Below, in pieces: positions 56,667 through 64,000 of a DNA stretch of 64,000 bases. Source of the stretch: Pyrenochaeta sp. MPI-SDFR-AT-0127 (lineage: Eukaryota; Ascomycota; Dothideomycetes; Pleosporales; Cucurbitariaceae). The number at the start of each line of letters is the position of its first letter. Position 1 is the stretch's first letter. Location: the NCBI GenBank assembly GCA_020747015.1, contig JAGTJM010000031.1, positions 310,001 to 374,000 on the forward strand, written 5' to 3'. Below the pieces are notes generated by a model. The model searched no databases, was not told the DNA's origin, and saw only the letters and a program-made list of their open reading frames with translations. The position numbers and the translations under genes are program-made.

Positions 56667-57722
56667 TCTCTAAGAGGGAATGTGTCGACGCAAGATGGTG
56701 AGGTCCCCGAAGGGGTTGGCGAAGCGTATATAGGGTGGATTCAGGCTTTGTCAACACTTACATTCCGAGTTCGTCTGGTCCTGAAATCTTCCAGTATGTT
56801 TGAGCTTCTTAGGTCGTTTTCCTTCGCCAGGGCGTTTTTTATGACGAAAGAGATACATGCTTCTCTGCGCTGAATCGCAACTGCTTCTTCGGCCGTCTAG
56901 AGTAACATGATTATCAGCATTTATGATGTAGCCAAGTACTTCATCACTGTGCCTGCGGTCAGTGGACCAAAGTATGAAACATTCACTAGTGTGTAAGTTG
57001 CAATTAGATAGATTATGAAGCTAATCTGAGGAAATCATATGCCGTCCGTGCTCTCTCTGGAACACTTCTTTTCTCAACTTTATTGTTGTTAGTTCGTACG
57101 ATGAAAATATTCTACAATAATAGCCAATACATTTGGCCACCTGTCATCAATTGTGTTAGCCTTTGCCAATAAGCAGCTGAAGAAGTCATATACCGTTTTG
57201 CCTTTCATCGGATTTTTCAGTCTCAAAGAGTTCATGAAGTTGGCTGGATCCCTTTACATTATGCTTCCACGCCAACGATGGATATAAAATTCGTTGTGCA
57301 ATATATATCTGAAACGTGGTAGGACTTCTTGTGGTTTATTGGAAATTCATGTAGTAATGGGCATAGACGAAACTGTCGCACCGATCTCATGGATCCTGTT
57401 GGAGTTTATTATATGCTATTGCTAGCGTTGACGACAATCCTGGCGAGAACAAGTGCAAGGAGAATGCCGAGAATGGCGACATTGTGGTACGGTCAGCGGC
57501 ATATAATCTGATCTAATGGTCGTAGGTGTTGAAGTAGTACCCTACTTCTTTGAAACTGTTTGGGGTTTGATACGTACTTGGTGTTTACTTCATTCAATAT
57601 ACAACGAGTTGGGAAGATTAACTCTATAGTTTGATTGGTAGTAGGCTTTGACCGTTGTTTGAACCGCTAAGTTCGGAGGGGAACCCTTAGTTCCGTGGTA
57701 ATACACCACTTTTTAAAAAGAT
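56667..57722. other. AT-rich region downstream of the membrane-protein gene
   Basis: This is about 1.1 kb with only short frames. No gene, tRNA or rRNA was recognised. A GC-richer patch at 57640-57705 resembles no structural RNA I could match. Confidence 0.5.
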
Positions 57723-58760
57723 TTATGTCATCAACAGCGATAATACTCCGTTTTTAGGGACCTCTAAGGCGGCATTACAACATAGAACACAAAGCGCGAC
57801 AGCGTTAAAAAGGTGGCAGCCATCATGAACTACTGTCTCATTACAAAGCTCCGTATCAGAAGACCAATCTTCGCGGGCCATGGGGCATGCTTGTGTTCCA
57901 TAACACTCTAGCATAAGTGTTAGACCAGCCAACATTGTGTTCGTCAGGCAAAACATATTTTGCAGAGTGATAGTCGCCATTACCAAATAGGATTCGCTCG
58001 GAGGATCGAGGTAATTCACATGTTTTGGCCCATTACCGCTAGAAAATCAAATCTTACAAGAGAATCACCTGTGAGGTACTCTCAGATATGTTCAAGATAG
58101 TCGTAGATTTCGTTGTGTTGCTCCCAAATCCTTTGAAGACAGCGATGGTTGTTTTCGATACCACCGACATGCAAGATAAGAGTACAAGGTTTAAACCTGC
58201 CAAAAAGTTGTTCTACATGGTATCGAAATATCCAGTACGGTAGATGTGCAGAAGCGAAAGATAACTCGAGAACAATACCAAGGACTAGTCATCTTATCAC
58301 AAGAAGATATGTTCTTCGCCCTTGAGACTCTACGAAGCGACTAGGGAATAAGTGTGGCTGACAAAACATCACTTCGCGAGAATTAAGCACGTGGACAGTG
58401 GAAAGACTCACTTTGAGCAAATTTGTACGGCAGTCATCAATGTACGGATTGTGGCATTCCACCAAAGATAAGCCACCGTGCGTCATAACAAATGCACTTC
58501 GTGTTGCCTCCGTTCTTCCAGGCGTTCACCAGCGGCGATAACGCAAAAGTAAGTATGATTAATAGGTAAATACCTGGGAGACTGTGTAAGGAAGGATGCT
58601 GACCGCGTTTATTGTGCAAGTGGAAGCGCTTTGGACGAGTTAGATCTACTATCTTTGAAGACAATACATCAGGATGCGTGGCAATATGAAAACCAATCAC
58701 GTGAAGTATGTAGTCCTGAGTTTTGAATCGATTATAGTGAAAAGGAAATTGCATACATGC
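57723..58760 (-). pseudogene. fragments of an unrecognised, possibly decayed gene
   Basis: On the minus strand several protein-like pieces follow one another in different frames. One is a hydrophobic segment near 58590 (GIYLLIILTFALSPLVNAW). A stretch near 58440-58290 contains a GTGAGT...CAG pair that could be an intron. Next comes LVLGIVLELSF...PYWIFRYHVEQLFGRF separated from its predecessor by a single TGA. Then there is an alternative frame (LNLVLLSCMSVVSK), and an open 98-codon end at 58019-57723 that is Cys-rich and partly hydrophobic (NMFCLTNTMLAGLTLMLECYG, CHLFNAVALCVLCC). No single spliced model joins them cleanly. This could be a membrane-protein gene damaged by frameshifts, or an intact gene whose splicing I cannot resolve. 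Existence of something once coding is likelier than any specific model. Confidence 0.3.
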
Positions 58761-59189
58761 CTGGTACTAAATGACCATTTTGTTTCAGATAAAACAAATG
58801 GCAAATAATGTTTCGACCTACGATGAAGCTATTTCTAGACCCGCACCCATGTCGCGCTCTATGCATAATATTTTTTCTGGGTTTTGCGCTGTGTTTTCTC
58901 TCAGACACCGCCTTTAAGGGTAAGATCGAGAAATGGAAAATTAGGCACGATATGCGACAGAGTATGATATATATCTACACTCCGCCCATGCAATGTCTAG
59001 CACCATAATACAAATGAGAAGAAGATATTTTAGAAGGCCGTAACCTCCGGTCGAAGAGCGCTGGCAAGACGAAAAATAGGTACACCCGTCACTCCACGCT
59101 GGTAGCATTTGACCAAGTAGAATCCCTGAAGAATACCCGCAGCCAAGTTCCGTAGCCTAGTCCATAGCTGAACTACTCTGGCCCACCAA
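58761..59189. other. PMT4 3' flank
   Basis: This 0.4 kb AT-rich stretch has a 66-codon plus frame (58808-59008) containing one hydrophobic run. I do not regard it as a gene. Nothing else was seen. Confidence 0.5.
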
Positions 59190-61645
59190 TCATTTTGCGA
59201 AATGCAAATCGTAGCCGAGCCACTTCCTTGCCTGTACTTGTGGAACAGTGAGTCCGGGTTTACCGTACGTTAGAGGTGCGAAAAAGAGGAAGCTCCAGAA
59301 GACTGCCACCAAGATAACACCAGCCGCGATCCAGCTTCCTAGCTGGCTAGTAGTAGCAACACGCTCGCGTACAGGGCGTGAGCGAGTTCTGCGGTGGCCC
59401 TTGATGGCAGGTGACTCAGGGTCTTGAGGCTCGATGCAGAAAATGAACTCTACGAGGGCGCCAGTTACAAGGCAGGACGCAAGATGCGCAGGTAGGTAGT
59501 GATGTAGGAAAAGCTGACGGCCCATAATATAGAAGGGAATGTAATGAGCCGCCCAAGTGAGAAAAAAGAAACCAGTCGAATTATAGAGACGGGAGCGAGT
59601 ACCTGCAGGTAGCTTTGTTAGGATATTTTGTCAAATGTACTGAAGATTAAGTAGGCAACATACGTTCATCCAGTGCATCCATGCCACGGCGCAGAGCCAG
59701 TTGATCAGCACCAATGATGCCAGCGAAGACAGCAAGTAGCGAAGAGGCTAACCACCAACCAATTGGGTTACCTAGGAAGTAGATCTGTTCGCGCGTGTCG
59801 TTATGTGTCCAAAAAGACACGCCACGAAGAAGAAATGGCCAAGACACGGGTTGCGAGGCGTACGGGTGAGAGCTAGTCAACGCATTGTTGTGGTAAAACA
59901 TAGCACGCTGAAGCTCAACCCATTTCCTGAGGAAACTAAGCCGCTTGACCTGCTTAGGTTCCTTTTTGTTGCGCTCGTCCTCGATAGGTAACGAAGGGAT
60001 GTCGTCGACATACCAGACATTGCTCGATTGTTGAACGTTCTTGTTGCCATTGATCTCAGCTTGTTTATAGGCCCACTCTGGAAGAGGCGAGGTATGGGTC
60101 CACATAGCAACTTTGGTTGGTACATGAACAAGCTTGAAGTGGGTGGACATGGTCTTGAAGTCCCCCTTGCCCTTATCGACCTTGAGTTCAAAGATTGTAT
60201 CATTATAACGGTCACCAGCGGCCTCCTCCTTGTTCACGGTTGTGAATTCTTGGTTGGTTGGATAGTAAGGGGATGCGACATCGTGTGTTAAAAGAATCGT
60301 GTCGGTGATCAGATGGCGTAAACGAATAGTATCACCAAGCTTAACGCGTTGACCAACCTCGCTTGCAAGAGGCTTCGTGGGAAGGACTTGCCAGTGATTG
60401 TTGGTATCATTATGGGGATAGCCTGTAACCTGCTGCCCCTGGGAAGAGACACGACCATCGTCGTATCGAAGTGGATAGCGGTCAGGGTGGCTGTGGAGGT
60501 ACACCTTGGTCTCCTTATGGCGGATGGTGATGGAGTCATAGTAGTTGATGCTAACAGACTGAAGAGACATTACGTTGTCACTCAGGGTCTCCTGGAACTC
60601 GGGAGTCATGAAATCATCGCCAGGTCCTGACCGAGTAAGAATAGAGAAGTGGACCTGGAACCAGAAGAGGTACAGAAAGAATGGAACAATAACCAGGCCG
60701 ACAGCACGAGCAGCAAAGTGCTTTCCAAATTCCGGTAAAGACAATGCGCCCTGGCGGCGATTGACGTCCATGAGATCCCAAAGGTCAATCATGACCGGGA
60801 CACCAATGGAGAAGAACGTGAATACACCGACGTATTTGATGGAGATGACACAGCTCAAGTTGACGCCAGTCAAGAGAAGCCACTTCCACCATTTGCGGCC
60901 AAAGGGAGCGTGTCGTAGCTTGTAAAAGCGAATGTAGGAGAGAACCGAGAGGGCCATAAAGAAAATGAGCGAAGCATCAAGCAGTATCAAGCGGGTTTGC
61001 CCGATATGTGCGTTGTCGAATAGCATAAGACCAGCTGCTGTGACACAGGCGGGCAGCGAGTAGCCAGATTCCCACATGATCAGGAAGACGATCGGGACCG
61101 TCAGGGCGCCTAAGGAGGCAGGCATGGCGCGGTATGCGACATATGGGACCTTGTTGGTGATATAGGAATCACCAATGTTCTCGAAGAGGAAGTCACCCTT
61201 GTATCCGACCAGCCAGCCGGCGAACGCGAAGAGAAGCTTTCCGAAAGGAGGGTGGACATCGAAGAAGTAGGTTCGTTGCAGGTAGTAAGAGGCAAACTAG
61301 GTATTCCATTAGCAAAACATTAAGGTTTTAAGATAATTTTTCACTTGCTTGGGACTAATACAGCCCCAGCATCGGTAAGCACCATACCTTTCCAAAGTGC
61401 ACTTCATCGAAAACGACCTGATCTGGGTGGGTGATGCCCCAGAACCGCGATATGAATGCAAGCACAGTTATGATTGTAATGGCAAGCTTGTAGTCCCACT
61501 CTTTGCCTTGTTGCACAGCTTTGTACGGCTTTACTTTCTCGACGACATTGGTGGCCTTCTCGGTGATGGTCTCTGGGTTGGGTGTTGTAGGTCGCTTTTT
61601 CTCTTTTGGACCGCGCTGTCGAACAGTTCCTGCCGGGGAGGACAT
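59190..61645 (-). CDS. pmt4: protein O-mannosyltransferase PMT4, 767 aa
   Basis: PMT4 transfers mannose from dolichyl-phosphate-mannose to Ser/Thr of secretory proteins in the ER, with preference for membrane-anchored substrates in yeast. Exons are 61645-61388, 61296-59664 and 59602-59190, with introns of 91 and 61 bp. The first joins HFGK to FASYYLQRTYFFDVHPPFGK and the second rebuilds DALDERTRSRLY. The catalytic Asp80-Glu81 pair lies in VVFDEVHFGK in lumenal loop 1, with HPPFGK just after. Three MIR repeats fill the large central loop, about residues 320-510 (YLHSHPDRYP, GQQVTGYPHNDTNNHW, LRHLITDTILLTHDVASP). C-terminal spans include FFLTWAAHYIPFYIMGRQLFLHHYLPAH and the end ...GYDLHFAK. MIR sequence and the C-terminus match the PMT4 subfamily rather than PMT1 or PMT2. 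The gene is intact. Confidence 0.98.
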
Positions 61646-62100
61646 TTTGGAGCTGCCTGGTAGATGCGCCGTTAGATTTGAGGATCTAGATGTAGTTGAA
61701 AAGCTGCATCCGACTCACCTCACACAGGAAAAGAAATTAGTCGATGGACTCGAGAGCGAAAGAGTGTTGCTGGTGTCGAGGCTGGTGTTCAAGCCAGATC
61801 AACAACTCCCCTTTTTGGCTTAGGGCTGTGATTGGCTACCCCTCCAATTGGACGTGTAGCCCAACAGCCATTGATGATCTTTTTAACTTTCGAGTTGCTT
61901 ACACACAAGCCATGGCAGCTAAGAATGCAGTCATATAAACGTTTACAATCTCATTTGAGGAACACATCACGGAACAGCAGGCTTGGTCGAGGGCAGTCCC
62001 AAATATGTACATATGGCTAGTTCTACAAACTTGATAGGTTTTCCATTCCCGCCCAGTGCTACTAACTAGGCCGACACTTGCAAACTAACCCTGGCATTTT
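61646..62100. other. spacer between YEA4 3' end and PMT4 start
   Basis: This 455 bp stretch holds the PMT4 promoter and leader and the 3' flank of the transporter, both reading left. No gene or repeat was seen. Confidence 0.6.
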
Positions 62101-63291
62101 CTATTCTTCCTTGTCTTTCTCCGCTTCCATCTTTCTTTTCTGTGGGATCTTGTACGAAGTCTCCCAGCCGTACAAAGCGCCCGCACCAAACACCATCGCC
62201 GCACCAATCTTCATCAAGCCGCTCATCTGATTACCAAAGATCCAGATGCTTAACAGGAAGCTGACCAATTTCCTGATGTTCAAGACTATTGTCACAGTGA
62301 CAGCCGACGTGTTAGCACTAAGTATGTTGACTCCGGTAATGCAAAGTAATTGCGTGACTGCGTTGGCGGTGAGATAGATGACATGCTGAGATGTTGTCGC
62401 AAAAGCCTTGTTGAGAATGTGTGGGAGGCCTGCGGCAACTTTGGGGGGTAATTCAAAAGACTGTGAGGCCTGTAGGCGTGTGAACTGCTCTGTGAGAACT
62501 GGACCAAATCCAGCAAAGAGTGGGATGGAAAGCAAGTGTGAGTAGAAGAGATTTGCTTGCCAATCCTTGCCATGATCTCGGTAGATATCCTCGACGTATG
62601 CACCCATGTATGCAGAGAGAAGCTGTGCTATGAGAAGTACCAGAAGGCCCGCCTCGAAAGACGCGTTTCTTATATCGGTGCTTGAAGTTTCCATGTTTTT
62701 GCCCTCCAACGATTAATACATGCAAGACAGTGGACCAGTGTGTGCATACCTTTGACTGAGCATCCGCCCACGCAGATACCATGACACCTAGAGTCAAGAT
62801 TGCTACCGAAAATACTTGCAGGCGAGTATATCTCTTTCCACGAAACCATCCAGCGGCCATCGTGGTCACACTACCGAAACTTCTGAGGATGATATGAACT
62901 GGCACGGATATGTTGAATGCGAAAGCCCAGTTGTTCATCATGTTAACTGTGAAGAACAAAGCCGCACTAATGCACCACTTTCGGAAGGGGACAGGCGACG
63001 ATCTAACAAAATAACGGCCGTTGGGGTCGAATTGATAATGCAATGTCGAAAGACAAGTAAACACAAACTGAAAGAGTGTGATGAGCAGACCGCTGTTCGG
63101 CTCCTGCCTTGCATGAGATTAGTCTTTGTTCCCCTTCTTAAGCTTGGTCAGACTTACTTCACGATTGCCTCAAGGCAATAGACCTAAGCCATTTAAGTAA
63201 AGATACTACACTAGAGCTGGCTTCTTACATTTGCGCAACACCCCCCAAAGATAAGCGAGAAGCTGCTGATAATGGGTGCAAGGGCGGCCAT
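62101..63291 (-). CDS. yea4: UDP-N-acetylglucosamine transporter (YEA4/SLC35B4-like), 349 aa
   Basis: Members move UDP-GlcNAc (and in animals UDP-xylose) into the ER/Golgi lumen in exchange for UMP. Four exons: 63291-63229, 63183-63158, 63107-62750 and 62703-62101, with introns of 45, 50 and 46 bp. The 26 bp second exon (VYCLEAIVK) is easy to miss, but it joins FGGCCAN to QEPNSGLLITLFQF exactly as the family requires. About 8-10 hydrophobic spans are present. Family motifs include NNWAFAFNISVPVHIILRSF, then SAWADAQSKGKN (across intron 3) and LLSAYMGAYVEDIYRDHGKDW. ITGVNILSANTSAVTVTIVLNIRKLVSFLLSIW and FGNQMSGL follow toward the end. It ends KRKMEAEKDKEE, with a KxKxx-like basic end suitable for ER retrieval. 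It lies head-to-tail with PMT4 455 bp away. Confidence 0.95.
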
Positions 63292-64000
63292 AGCAGTGTC
63301 GTGGACTTGTTCCAAATTTCAATGCAATATAATTGTCCGGCCGTCAAGAAGCCAAGGAGCGACTATACAAAGTCAAGACAGGAGGAGGAGCTGGCGTTCG
63401 TTAGCCATGTGGCCAATAATGACTTGATGAACTGTGACAATCGCTACCAGTAAAACCAAGTGTGTGCCTGCAGATAAAGAATGCTGTAAGATGCGCAATC
63501 AGGAAACTTACAGGAAAAGACTTAATATGCGGTCCACAGGTCTACCATCGTCCAACAAAACCGGGTAGTAGATGATGGCGAGTGAGATGGTTGACGTGGA
63601 AGCCAGGGTTTTAGAGAGCCTCATCGGCGCTAGTGGTAATTAGCCGAAAGTTGCTGGACGAAGAGCCTCACAAAGCTGTTCCTCAACCTACTATGATGAA
63701 CATATTTTTATTTGCAGATCACTTGGCTGTGTGTACGATAGAATACGCAACCTCATGAAGGCCCAGAGCTATCTCTGAACTTACATTAAGGGCACGTGAA
63801 AATGTAGGGGTATGCATGATCTTGGATAGCTAGGACACTTACAATTCCCACACAATGTAATCGTTTCGCGATGCAGACAGCACGGCATAGGACGTCGAAC
63901 ATGGCACTTTCAATCCTCATTTCTGTTATTGTTTCTCTGCACCACTCAGAGTCATTATTGTGGTGTTCCAATCTCCACAGCTTTGCATCGCATCCATTTG
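63292..64000. other. YEA4 upstream region, window edge
   Basis: This 0.7 kb stretch is the promoter side of the transporter. A 61-codon minus frame at 63786-63971 has no recognisable character. A short minus frame near 63510-63625 (MRLSKTLASTSTISLAIIYY) ends at a good GTAAGT donor and could be an exon of a gene I cannot complete. Nothing else was seen. Confidence 0.4.

Noticed and set aside
57640..57710. Possible 5S rRNA or tRNA relic
   Set aside because: A GC-richer patch with GTTTGAACCGC and GGTAATACAC caught my eye, but neither the 5S internal control region nor a tRNA cloverleaf can be fitted.
1..64000. CRISPR arrays, prokaryotic operons, ribosome binding sites, intact transposable elements
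   Set aside because: The window is eukaryotic. I saw no repeat-spacer arrays, transposase or reverse transcriptase frames, or long terminal repeats. tRNA genes were looked for by eye through T-arm-like sequences without success, which is not a substitute for a covariance search.

Overview
The window is nuclear DNA from a filamentous ascomycete (Pezizomycotina). The genes are split by short introns, mostly 45-60 bp, of the GT...AG type and often with CTAAC-like branch sites. The gene set is typical of these moulds: HapB/NF-YA, a three-SH3 Sla1, two-domain VPS10, PMT4, STT3, a DEP1/Sds3-type protein, and disordered C2H2 factors. A dothideomycete is my best guess from the feel of the proteins, but that is inference. 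Exon joins were made by hand from splice sites, reading phase and family continuity, with no transcript data.

Layout. 0.15-1.4 kb: conserved fungal protein of unknown role (-). 4.0-12.1 kb: two tandem + strand C2H2 zinc-finger genes separated by a GC-rich spacer with a G-quadruplex motif. 12.4-14.8 kb: STT3, the catalytic subunit of oligosaccharyltransferase (+). 15.3-17.7 kb: a large disordered Arg/Pro/Ser-rich protein with a Cys cluster (+). 19.3-19.7 kb: a small CYSTM-type cysteine-tail protein hidden in three exons (-). 21-24.8 kb: SLA1, endocytic actin-patch adaptor (-). 25.4-26.9 kb: MFS anion symporter (-). 28.2-29.3 kb: HapB, a CCAAT-binding factor subunit (-), with about 5 kb free of convincing genes upstream. 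34.3-35.9 kb: NOP12 (-), sharing a 0.5 kb divergent promoter with DEP1 at 36.4-39.0 kb (+). 39.9-42.1 kb: a decayed copy (-) of an unrecognised membrane-protein family. 43.8-45.2 kb: secreted or vacuolar subtilisin-like protease (-). 47.6-52.2 kb: VPS10 sorting receptor (-). 52.7-53.5 kb: orphan protein (-). 54.5-56.7 kb: the intact member of the membrane-protein family (+). 57.7-58.8 kb: unrecognised gene fragments. 59.2-61.6 kb: PMT4 (-). 62.1-63.3 kb: UDP-GlcNAc transporter of the YEA4 type (-).

Themes. Three genes act in secretory-pathway glycosylation (STT3 for N-glycans, PMT4 for O-mannose, YEA4 for UDP-GlcNAc supply). A further group handles membrane traffic and its cargo (SLA1, VPS10, subtilase). 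Core regulators (HapB, DEP1, NOP12, two C2H2 factors) fill most of the rest. The 39-43 kb and 53.5-59 kb stretches look different: AT-richer, gene-poor, and home to the inverted intact/decayed membrane-protein pair. That pair is the least explained content of the window.
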